In this document: in pieces, positions 1-5,341 of the stretch
How positions within the stretch are numbered: position 1 is the first letter of the stretch
How the letters are laid out: every line of letters begins with the position of its first letter
Source: JBGTBQ01 sp041749275
GTDB taxonomy: Bacteria; Acidobacteriota; Blastocatellia; Pyrinomonadales; Pyrinomonadaceae
Assembly: GCA_041749275.1 (NCBI GenBank)
Contig: JBGTBQ010000348.1
Location: 1 to 5,341, forward strand
Reading direction: 5' to 3'
DNA: 5,341 nucleotides
Position numbers and translations under genes: made by a program
The notes under the pieces: model-generated
The model's input: only the letters and a program-made list of their open reading frames with translations
Databases searched by the model: none
Told to the model about the DNA's origin: nothing

Positions 1-744
1 CTCGGCGCGGAGGCGGCGCGCGGCGAGTGGGTGGCGTTTACAGACGCCGGCACGCGGCCCGAACCGGATTGGCTCGAACGTCTCGTCGAGGCGGCGGCGC
101 GAGACCCCGCGGCGGAGGTCGTCTATGGAAATTTCGAGCCGTTGGAAAACACTTTCTTCGAGCGCGCGGCGGCGCTCGCCTACCCGCCGCCGAAGGTGGA
201 GCGGGCAGGCGGGCGAATGCGCGGCCCCTCGACCGCCTCGCTGATGCTGCGCCGTGAGGTGTGGCGAAAGGTCGGCGGCTTCCCAGATATGCGCGCGGCG
301 GAAGACCTCATCTTTATGGGCCGCATCGAGCGCGGCGGATATAAAATCGCGTGGGCGCCGCGAGCGACCGTGTGGTGGCAGTTGCAGCCTGACCTCGCTC
401 GCACCTTCCGCAAGTTCGTGCTCTACTCGAAGCATAACGTCTGGGCGGGGCGTCAATGGGACTGGCACTACGGCATCGCGCGGCAGTATGCAGTCGTGGC
501 GCTGTTCGTGCTACTTGCGTTCCTGCACAGCGGGTGGTGGTTCGCGGGCGTCGCGCTCTGGCTCGCGGCCCGCGTCTTCAAAAGCGTCTGGCGGCGACGC
601 GAAGGACGCCCCATCGCGTGGGCGCTCAACCCGGCGCGACTCGCGGGAGTCGGCGTGATTATCTTGACGATTGATCTGGCGACCTTCATCGGCTGGGCGC
701 AGGCGATAAGCGCGGGCAGCCGGCAGACGGCAGACGGCGGTTAA
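1..744 (+). CDS. Family 2 glycosyltransferase, C-terminal part (5' end outside window)
   Basis: The frame is open from base 1 to a TAA at 742-744, giving 247 visible residues. A GTG at 31 is in frame but lies inside the conserved core, so it is not the start. Residues 11-20 read VAFTDAGTRP, the acidic metal/nucleotide-sugar site of GT2 enzymes in its TDAG form (Asp15). Residues 74-103 (RGPSTASLMLRR, then VGGFPD, then AAEDLIF) match the GT2 acceptor region, with the Glu101-Asp102 pair as likely catalytic acids. Two hydrophobic stretches at about 163-193 and 213-237 should anchor the C-terminus in the membrane. By family knowledge it transfers a sugar from an activated nucleotide donor to a lipid-linked or polysaccharide acceptor on the cytoplasmic side. 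Roughly the first 80-100 residues of a usual GT2 domain are missing. The last codons (SRQTADGG) lie in a short repeat that continues past the stop. The family is well supported; the substrate is unknown. Confidence 0.9.
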   Translation, partial: LGAEAARGEWVAFTDAGTRPEPDWLERLVEAAARDPAAEVVYGNFEPLENTFFERAAALAYPPPKVERAGGRMRGPSTASLMLRREVWRKVGGFPDMRAAEDLIFMGRIERGGYKIAWAPRATVWWQLQPDLARTFRKFVLYSKHNVWAGRQWDWHYGIARQYAVVALFVLLAFLHSGWWFAGVALWLAARVFKSVWRRREGRPIAWALNPARLAGVGVIILTIDLATFIGWAQAISAGSRQTADGG

Positions 745-791
745 GAAAAATAGGATTTCAAAATGCTTTTAACCGCCCGCTGTCCGCTGCC
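722..791. repeat. Imperfect inverted repeat spanning the gene 1 stop and the gap before gene 2
   Basis: The left arm, 722-744, is built from GGCAGAC units and ends in GGCGGTTAA. The right arm, 769-791, starts TTAACCGCC and ends GCTGCC. By hand alignment the right arm matches the reverse complement of the left arm at 18 of 23 positions, with one further G-U pair possible. The two arms enclose an AT-rich loop of 24 nt (745-768). The transcript could form a long hairpin whose left arm includes the last codons and stop of the GT2 gene. There is no U-run just after the right arm, so it is not a classical intrinsic terminator. A small dispersed palindromic repeat or an mRNA-processing/stability hairpin is more likely. 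The repeat itself is seen directly; its role is inference. Confidence 0.6.
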
Positions 792-797
792 TTCCAA

Positions 798-2087
798 ATG
801 TTTATGACGACCCGGACGCTCTATCTCTGTTACTTCGGTCTGCGCGAGCCGCTCGTGCAGACACAGGTGCTGCCGTACCTGCGGCAACTGGTCGCCGCCG
901 GGGTGGAGGTCTTTCTGTTGACCTTCGAGCCGGAGCCGTTTCGCACGTGGCCGGAAGGCGAAGTTGAGAGACGCCGGTCGCAGCTTGCCGCCGAGGGAAT
1001 ACGCTGGGAGTCGCTGATATATCATAAGCGGCCCAGTCTGCCCGCGACGCTGTATGACATCGCCGCCGGTGCGCGACGCGCGGCGCGGCTCGTGCGCGAA
1101 CATGACATAGACATCATCCACGCGCGCAGCCACGTCGCGGCGGCGATGGGCGCGGCGGCGAAGCGTCTGACGGGCAGGCAATTCATTTTCGACATCCGTG
1201 GCTTCTTTCCCGAAGAGTATGTTGACGCGGGCGTGTGGCCCGCCGGAGGATTTCTGTACCGTCTGGTCAAAGCGGCGGAGCGGCGTCTGCTTGCCGCCGC
1301 CGATGGCTTTGTGGTGCTGACCGAGAAGGCCCGCGACATCCTCTTCCCCGGCGCGGCGGGCATGGACGGAGAGGCCCGCCCCGTCGAAGTCATCCCGTGC
1401 TGCGTTGACCTGAAACGTTTCGCGGGCGCGGACGCCGCGGCGCGCGAGCGCGTGCGCCATGAGTTGAACGTGGAGGGCCGCCGCGTCGTGGTCTACGTCG
1501 GCGCGCTCGGCGGATGGTACATGACGGAGGAGATGGCGGACTTTCTCGCCGCCGCGCACCGTCAGGACGGCGAAACCTTCTCGCTCGTCCTCACGCAGAG
1601 TCCGCCCGAAATGATCGGCCCGCTTCTCAGTGCGCGCGGGGTGGCGGAGAAAGATTTTTTAATCAGCAAGGTCTCTCCCGCTGAAGTGCCGCGATACCTT
1701 GCCGCCGCCGACCTCGCGCTCTCATTCATCAAACCCTGCTATTCGAAGCTCTCTTCGTCGCCGACCAAGCTCGCCGAATATCTGGCGAGCGGGTTGCCGG
1801 TGGTCTGCAACGCGGGCGTCGGCGACGTGGACGAAGTGGTTGAGAGCGACGGCGTGGGCGTCATCGTGCGAGAGATGAACGACGCGGCATACGAGGAAGC
1901 CTTACGCGCGATTGAAGCGCTGCGGCGCGACCCGGAGACGGCGGGACGTTGCCGCGCGAGCGCGCACGGGCGCTTTGATTTGGAGAGCGTCGGCGGCGAG
2001 AGGTATTGGAATCTTTACCGCCACGTCTTGCGGCGCGCGCGCGGCGCGGAGAACGAAGCGGGCGCGGTTCGTCGGGAGAGTCTTTAA
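798..2087 (+). CDS. GT-B fold (GT4-type) glycosyltransferase
   Basis: The protein has 429 residues, a usual length for a two-domain GT4 enzyme. The N-terminal Rossmann half opens with YLCYFGLREPLVQTQVLPYL (residues 9-28), typical of sugar transferases that start with a beta strand and an acceptor loop. DIIHARSHVAAA (105-116) and FIFDIRGFFPEEYVDAGVW (129-147) follow, then VLTEKARDIL (173-182) and VIPCCVDLKRF (198-208), which mark the inter-domain region. The donor half begins with VVVYVGALGGWY (230-241) and carries SPAEVPRYLAAADLALSF (293-310) and SSPTKLAEYLASGLPVV (320-336). The second Glu of E-x7-E is Glu327; the position eight residues earlier is Ser319. No membrane helix or signal peptide is evident, so it is probably cytosolic or membrane-associated. 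The start could be ATG 798 or ATG 804; neither has a clear Shine-Dalgarno sequence. The donor and acceptor sugars cannot be predicted. It lies 53 bp after the GT2 gene and 40 bp before the next one, consistent with co-transcription. Confidence 0.92.
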   Translation: MFMTTRTLYLCYFGLREPLVQTQVLPYLRQLVAAGVEVFLLTFEPEPFRTWPEGEVERRRSQLAAEGIRWESLIYHKRPSLPATLYDIAAGARRAARLVREHDIDIIHARSHVAAAMGAAAKRLTGRQFIFDIRGFFPEEYVDAGVWPAGGFLYRLVKAAERRLLAAADGFVVLTEKARDILFPGAAGMDGEARPVEVIPCCVDLKRFAGADAAARERVRHELNVEGRRVVVYVGALGGWYMTEEMADFLAAAHRQDGETFSLVLTQSPPEMIGPLLSARGVAEKDFLISKVSPAEVPRYLAAADLALSFIKPCYSKLSSSPTKLAEYLASGLPVVCNAGVGDVDEVVESDGVGVIVREMNDAAYEEALRAIEALRRDPETAGRCRASAHGRFDLESVGGERYWNLYRHVLRRARGAENEAGAVRRESL

Positions 2088-2109
2088 AGTTCACATGGGT
2101 TTAAAATCC

Positions 2110-2115
2110 GGAGGG
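2110..2115 (+). promoter_or_regulatory. Candidate ribosome binding site GGAGGG for the second GT4 gene
   Basis: GGAGGG lies 12 nt before ATG 2128. The spacing is somewhat long but usable. It supports ATG 2128 over ATG 2095, whose nearest purine-rich stretch (GGGAG, 2074-2078) is 16 nt away. It also argues against the far upstream in-frame ATG at 1912, which would overlap the preceding gene by 176 bp. Confidence 0.45.
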
Positions 2116-2127
2116 CCGCGACCGGCC

Positions 2128-3237
2128 ATGCGTCTACTCGCCATAGTCCCAAGCATCTACGACCGCAACCCGAGCCAGCGCTACCGCATCGAGCAGTGGG
2201 AGCCGCACCTGCGTCGGATGGGCGTGGAGATCACCTACCAGCCCTTCGAGGACGCGGAGCTGAACCGCGTGCTTTACCAACCCGGCCAGATGCCGCGCAA
2301 GGTGGGGTTGATTCTGAAGGCGTTCACGCGCCGCGCCGGTGGCTTGCGCGCCGTCGGAGATTTCGACGCCGTCTACATCTTGCGCGAGGCGGCGCTCCTC
2401 GGCCCGCCGATCTTCGAGTGGCTCATCGGGCGCTCCCGTATCCCCTTCATCTTCGACTTCGATGATGCGGTTTTCGAGCGCTACGTCAGCCCTTCGAACG
2501 GCTATCTGAGCTATCTGAAATTCCCCGGCAAGACGCGCACGGTCTGCCGTCTCGCGGCGCACGTCATGGCCGGCAACGAGTACCTCGCCGACTACGCGCG
2601 GGCTGTCAACGAGCACGTGACCGTTATCCCGACCACTGTAGACACGGCAGCTTATACGGTCGAGCCGAGAGCGCCGAACGACGTGCCGGTCATCGGCTGG
2701 ACGGGAAGTTACAGTACGGCGCAGCATCTGCAAACGCTGGCGGGCGCGCTCAACCGCCTCGCCGCGCGCGAGCGGTTTCGCCTGCGCGTCATCGGCGCGC
2801 CGGGCTTTCGTTTGGAAGGGTTGGGAGAGATTGAGACGGAGGTGCTGCCATGGCGCTCCGAGACGGAAGTGGCTGACCTGCGCCCGCTCGACATCGGCGT
2901 GATGCCGCTGCCGGATGACCGCTGGAGCCGTGGCAAGTGCGGCATGAAGGCGTTGCAATACATGGCCCTCGCCATCCCGACCGTCTGCTCGCCGGTCGGG
3001 GTCAACTCCGACATTATCCGCGATGGCGTGAATGGAATGTTGGCTTCGACCGAGGACGAATGGGTGGAGAAACTCGCACAGCTTTTGCGCGCGCCTGACT
3101 TGCGCGAGCAGCTCGGTCACGCGGGGCGCGCGACCGTCGAAGAGAGATACAGCGCCGAGGTGCAGGCGCCCCGCGTCCGCGAAATTATCGAGTCGGTCGC
3201 GCTCGGGCCGGCAGGGGTAGATTCGGAACTCGGATGA
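2128..3237 (+). CDS. GT4-type glycosyltransferase (GKCGxKALQYMA subgroup)
   Basis: The protein has 369 residues. The frame is open upstream to 1912, but those extra 72 residues are arginine- and alanine-rich and mostly overlap the preceding gene. The family-like sequence starts at MRLLAIVPSIYDRNPSQRYR (1-20), the first Rossmann strand and acceptor loop. Then come VYILREAALLGPP (82-94), the acidic FIFDFDDAVFERYV (107-120), HVMAGNEYLADYA (145-157) and VIPTTVDTAAY (166-176). The donor domain starts with VIGWTGSYSTAQHLQTL (188-204) and contains LDIGVMPLPDDRWSRGKCG (254-272), KALQYMALAIPTVCSPVG (274-291) and VNSDIIRDGVNGML (292-305). The classical E-x7-E glutamates are absent: the equivalent positions appear to be Gly269 and Gln277, which I recall as usual in this subgroup. 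A cytosolic sugar transferase acting on the same glycan as its neighbours is the natural reading; its substrate is unknown. Confidence 0.92.
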   Translation: MRLLAIVPSIYDRNPSQRYRIEQWEPHLRRMGVEITYQPFEDAELNRVLYQPGQMPRKVGLILKAFTRRAGGLRAVGDFDAVYILREAALLGPPIFEWLIGRSRIPFIFDFDDAVFERYVSPSNGYLSYLKFPGKTRTVCRLAAHVMAGNEYLADYARAVNEHVTVIPTTVDTAAYTVEPRAPNDVPVIGWTGSYSTAQHLQTLAGALNRLAARERFRLRVIGAPGFRLEGLGEIETEVLPWRSETEVADLRPLDIGVMPLPDDRWSRGKCGMKALQYMALAIPTVCSPVGVNSDIIRDGVNGMLASTEDEWVEKLAQLLRAPDLREQLGHAGRATVEERYSAEVQAPRVREIIESVALGPAGVDSELG

Positions 3238-3354
3238 ATGTTTAGGCGGTCGCCTTGTCGCCGGCCAACTCTCCCGCCGGGGCGACGCCGTCCGCCGCAC
3301 GCGCGGCCTCTTTCACTTTCGGGTCGAACTCTGATAGGTTACGTCGCCAGACGC
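3238..3354. other. 117-bp gap, formally open on + but probably non-coding; possible antisense gene remnant
   Basis: An ATG at 3238 directly follows the TGA of the upstream gene and is in frame with the acyltransferase. It would add 39 residues rich in Arg, Pro and Ser that resemble no acyltransferase N-terminus, so I exclude them. On the minus strand the stretch reads EFDPKVKEAARAADG and continues to end in ELAGDKATA before a TAA at 3244-3242. Its composition (Ala, Glu, Lys, Asp, Val) is more protein-like than the plus reading, and it has no start codon or family match that I recognise. GTCGCC (3257-3262) and GGCGAC (3281-3286) could pair. A degraded gene tail, or simply GC-rich chance, would both explain this. 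Confidence 0.35.
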
Positions 3355-4089
3355 ATGATGCGAACGCACACGCCGAGCAAATTCCGGTTGGCCTCGTTGG
3401 CCCTCATCGCACTCCTCCCTTCGCCGCTTAAGCGCGCGTGTTACCGCGCCTTTTTCGGCTACCGCATCGGGAAGGGAGTGCGCTTTGGCCTGAGTATCAT
3501 TGACGCGCGCGAGTGCGAGATCGCGGACGGCGTGAGCTTCGGCCACCTGAACATCGTCATTGGCGTCGGGAAGTTGGTCGTCGGCGACTATGCGCGGATC
3601 GGCCACCTCAACATCATCCGCGGGGGCGACGAAGTGCGAATCGGGCGCTACGCGGAGATTATCCGCATGAATGAGATTAATGCGATCCCCGATCCGGTCG
3701 TCGTCAACCCGGTTGAACCGAAGTTCTACCTCGGCGACGGCGGCATCATCACCGCCGGCCACAAAATAGACTTCACCGACCGCGTCGAAATCGGGCGGCG
3801 CACCATCCTCGGCGGGCGCAACTCATCACTGTGGACGCACAACCGCCAGCGCACGCGGCCTATCCTGATCGGCGAGTTGAGCTACCTCGGTTCGGAGATT
3901 CGCGTGGCGCCCGGCGGCGTGATACCATCGCGCTGCATCGTCGGAATCGGTTCCGTCATCACGAAACCACTAGAGGGAGAGAACCATCTCATCGCCGGCG
4001 TCCCGGCCAAGCCGATCAGGTCGCTTAACGAAGAAGACCGCTTCCTGATCGAGTACAAAACGCGCCCTGATCTGCCGGACGATATTTAG
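3355..4089 (+). CDS. Hexapeptide-repeat (left-handed beta-helix) acyltransferase, WbbJ/LbH type
   Basis: With ATG 3355 the protein has 244 residues; ATG 3358 is equally possible. These starts are preferred because the sequence becomes family-like there: a basic then hydrophobic N-terminal helix (8-22), then YRAFFGYRIGKGVRFGLSII (30-49). The beta-helix follows with many I/V-G-x-x-x-x steps: CEIADGVSFG (54-63), KLVVGDYARIG (73-83), VRIGRYAEI (94-102), VEIGRRTILGG (144-154), ILIGELSYLGSEIRVAPG (170-187) and CIVGIGSVI (194-202). It ends with the signature AGVPAKPIR (214-222). THN (161-163), just after a GGRNSSLW stretch, holds His162, a candidate catalytic base; His136 in TAGHKID is another. Such enzymes move an acetyl or other acyl group from acyl-CoA to a sugar hydroxyl or amine, here presumably in the glycan built by the neighbouring transferases. 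They usually act as trimers in the cytosol. The acyl group and the sugar are not determined. Confidence 0.9.
   Translation: MMRTHTPSKFRLASLALIALLPSPLKRACYRAFFGYRIGKGVRFGLSIIDARECEIADGVSFGHLNIVIGVGKLVVGDYARIGHLNIIRGGDEVRIGRYAEIIRMNEINAIPDPVVVNPVEPKFYLGDGGIITAGHKIDFTDRVEIGRRTILGGRNSSLWTHNRQRTRPILIGELSYLGSEIRVAPGGVIPSRCIVGIGSVITKPLEGENHLIAGVPAKPIRSLNEEDRFLIEYKTRPDLPDDI
3539..3615 (+). repeat. Direct repeat with 60-bp period inside the acyltransferase gene
   Basis: The 17 bases TCGGCCACCTGAACATC at 3539-3555 recur at 3599-3615 with one change (G to C), exactly 60 bp apart. In protein they give FGHLNIVIG (62-70) and IGHLNIIRG (82-90), so the repeat has a 20-residue period. The match includes third codon positions. 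This may reflect duplication of one beta-helix coil, or convergence under the structural constraint of the fold with biased codon use. Confidence 0.6.
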
Positions 4090-4222
4090 AGGCAGACGGC
4101 AGGAGCAGACGGCAGGTCAAGTGAGTTCGCTTTGATTGCTCGAAATCTCACGTCTCATATCTCACCTTCGAGAGTTTTTATCTGCTTCCTGATCCTGCCA
4201 TCGGCTCCGGCCTCCTAAATTC
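4090..4222. other. Structured intergenic region with GCAGACGGCAG-type repeat and nested inverted repeats
   Basis: GCAGACGGCAG occurs at 4092-4102 and again at 4106-4115 (as GCAGACGGCA), directly after the acyltransferase stop. The same kind of unit ends the GT2 gene. GGCAGGAGCAGA (4098-4109) can pair with TCTGC (4181-4185) plus TCCTGCC (4193-4199), leaving a 7-nt bulge. Inside lies GTGAGTTCG (4121-4129), which pairs with CGAA and CTCAC in 4141-4151 around a 2-nt bulge. The alternative pair CTCGAA (4139-4144) and TTCGAG (4167-4172) is followed by T5 at 4175-4179, a poor but possible terminator. ATCTCAC is repeated at 4145-4151 and 4159-4165. A weak promoter-like TTGATT (4132-4137), 17 nt, TCATAT (4155-4160) is also present. 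No small ORF here looks real. Confidence 0.45.
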
Positions 4223-5341
4223 ATGAATGCTCTTCTCGTCATCTGCGCCCTCGCCCTGTCGCTCGGCGTTTCCTTTCTCGCGTACCCGGACGGGGCGCCC
4301 GCCATGCTCATCTGCGCCGTCATGGCCGCCGTGGCCGCTGCCTTCATCGGTCAAAGCGGCGGCGAGAACAAGACCTTTCTGCTCCGGGTCTTTCTGGCGG
4401 CGCTGTTGCTGAGACTGCTGCTCGGAACCATCATCTACTCCTTCAGGCTCCAGGAATTCTTCGGCGGCGACGCCATCACCTACGATGAGCTTGGTCATTT
4501 GCTGTTGAAGTTTTGGACTGGAGAGATGAACTACATCAGCTACAACGAAGTGCTCGGCCCGTTCCTCAGCCGGAACTGGGGCATGTTGTACGTGGTGGGA
4601 GCGATTTATGCGGTGGTGGGGCGGAACATGCTGGCCGTGCAGTACTTCAACGCGGTGTTGGGCGCGGCGACGGCGCCGGTCATCTTTCTGTGCGCGCAGC
4701 ACATTTTCGGGAGCCTGCGGGTGGCGCGGATTGCGGCCTTGTTCGTAGCGTTTTATCCGAGTCTGATTTTGTGGTCGTCGCAGGGGTTGAAGGACGGGCC
4801 GATTGTGTTTTTGCTGGCGGTCATCATGCTGGCGACGCTGAAGTTGGGCGAGCGGCTGACGGGCAAGTATTTCGCAATGCTCGCGCTGGCGTTGTTCTCG
4901 ATTCTGACCCTGCGTTTTTACATTTTCTACATGGCGGTCGCCGCCGTCACCGGGGCGTTCTTCATCGGTATGCGCGCGCGTTCCGCGCAATCACTCTTCC
5001 GCCAGTTCGCCGTCATCATCGGTGTCGGGTTGGTCATGACGTACCTCGGCGTGTTGCGGACGGCGAGCAGCCAGCTTGATACTTTCGCCGATCTTGATCG
5101 AATCCAGGTTTCGCGCGCCGACTTGGCGGGTTCGGCGCAGTCCGGATTCGGCAAAGACATAGACGTTTCGACGACGGAGGGGGCGTTGACGGCGATTCCC
5201 ATCGGGATGGTCTATCTGTTGTTCGCGCCATTTCCGTGGCAGATCGCCAACCTGCGGCAGAGCATCACCTTGCCGGAGATGCTGGTCTGGTGGGCGTCGT
5301 TTCCGTTGCTGGTCTTGGGGGCGTGGTTCACGATCAAGTAT
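4223..5341 (+). CDS. Polytopic membrane protein, probable GT-C/family 39-like glycosyltransferase (3' end outside window)
   Basis: From ATG 4223 the frame runs 373 codons to the last base of the window without a stop. An in-frame TGA at 4190 and no other start between them fix ATG 4223 as the first possible start. No clear Shine-Dalgarno sequence precedes it. Hydrophobic segments lie at about 1-20, 25-43, 51-73, 119-133, 140-161, 168-187, 191-207, 216-230, 232-249, 260-279, 322-338 and 350-369, so roughly ten to twelve membrane passes are visible. The loop after the third segment reads FFGGDAITYDELG (79-91). Asp83, Asp88 and Glu89 could be the acidic catalytic site that GT-C enzymes carry in their first large extracytoplasmic loop. 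FYPSLILWSSQGLKDG (177-192) and LLFAPFPWQ (332-340) resemble family 39-like proteins in exopolysaccharide clusters. Such proteins use polyprenyl-phosphate sugars outside the cytoplasmic membrane. A polymerase or ligase role is an alternative. The position next to sugar transferases supports a late step in the same pathway. Confidence 0.8.
   Translation, partial: MNALLVICALALSLGVSFLAYPDGAPAMLICAVMAAVAAAFIGQSGGENKTFLLRVFLAALLLRLLLGTIIYSFRLQEFFGGDAITYDELGHLLLKFWTGEMNYISYNEVLGPFLSRNWGMLYVVGAIYAVVGRNMLAVQYFNAVLGAATAPVIFLCAQHIFGSLRVARIAALFVAFYPSLILWSSQGLKDGPIVFLLAVIMLATLKLGERLTGKYFAMLALALFSILTLRFYIFYMAVAAVTGAFFIGMRARSAQSLFRQFAVIIGVGLVMTYLGVLRTASSQLDTFADLDRIQVSRADLAGSAQSGFGKDIDVSTTEGALTAIPIGMVYLLFAPFPWQIANLRQSITLPEMLVWWASFPLLVLGAWFTIKY

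Noticed and set aside
741..1559. 272-codon minus-strand ORF opposite the first GT4 gene
   Set aside because: It lies antisense to strong GT4 coding sequence, and its composition is typical of a shadow frame with no motif.
1912..2127. Upstream extension of the second GT4 gene to ATG 1912
   Set aside because: The extra residues mostly overlap the end of the first GT4 gene and do not look like a GT4 N-terminus. ATG 2128 begins the first Rossmann strand and has GGAGGG upstream.
2134..3300. 388-codon minus-strand ORF opposite the second GT4 gene
   Set aside because: It is antisense to a gene with clear family motifs. Its protein is rich in Arg, Asp, His and Ala without recognisable domains, as expected from GC-rich antisense frames.
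4132..4160. Promoter TTGATT - 17 nt - TCATAT before the membrane protein
   Set aside because: Spacing is ideal but the -10 box matches only 3 of 6 consensus bases, which is common by chance; noted only as weak.
4139..4179. Intrinsic terminator CTCGAA/TTCGAG with T5
   Set aside because: The stem is only 6 bp with a 22-nt loop and the T-run starts two bases after it; too weak to call.
4178..4990. 270-codon minus-strand ORF opposite the membrane protein
   Set aside because: Its Gln/Arg/His-rich composition is the usual mirror of a hydrophobic coding strand. The plus-strand frame has clear membrane segments.
4513..5079. 188-codon plus-strand ORF in another frame of the membrane protein gene
   Set aside because: It overlaps the open frame starting at 4223, has Arg/Gly/His-rich shadow composition and no family resemblance.

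Overview
The window is an internal slice of a cell-surface polysaccharide (exopolysaccharide, O-antigen-like or capsule) biosynthesis locus. It has five consecutive plus-strand genes and no convincing minus-strand gene. The DNA is GC-rich, with long antisense shadow frames. I see no rRNA, tRNA, CRISPR array, transposase or phage gene. The organism is a high-GC bacterium. The wording of the glycosyltransferase motifs and the small GCAGACGGCAG-type repeats between genes remind me of Acidobacteriota (Blastocatellia-like), but this is an impression and cannot be proved from 5.3 kb.

Layout: (1) 1-744, the 3' part of a family 2 glycosyltransferase (GT2) with C-terminal membrane helices, start outside the window; (2) 745-797, a short AT-rich gap flanked by an imperfect 23-bp inverted repeat that reaches into the end of gene 1; (3) 798-2087, a GT-B (GT4-type) glycosyltransferase; (4) 2128-3237, a second, clearly different GT4-type glycosyltransferase; (5) 3238-3354, a 117-bp stretch that is formally open in frame with the next gene but looks non-coding; (6) 3355-4089, a left-handed beta-helix (hexapeptide-repeat) acyltransferase; (7) 4090-4222, a structured intergenic region carrying the same kind of short repeat as the first gap; (8) 4223-5341, a large polytopic membrane protein, probably a GT-C/family 39-like glycosyltransferase, running off the right edge without a stop.

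Together the genes fit stepwise assembly of a lipid-linked sugar repeat unit on the cytoplasmic face of the membrane (GT2 plus two GT4 enzymes), decoration by O- or N-acylation (hexapeptide enzyme), and a membrane-embedded step on the far side of the membrane (polytopic protein). The sugar identities cannot be read from the sequence. I do not see a clear new biological system. The most interesting items are the repeat-derived structures in two of the gaps, a near-perfect 60-bp-period repeat inside the acyltransferase, and the departure of both GT4 enzymes from the classical E-x7-E motif.
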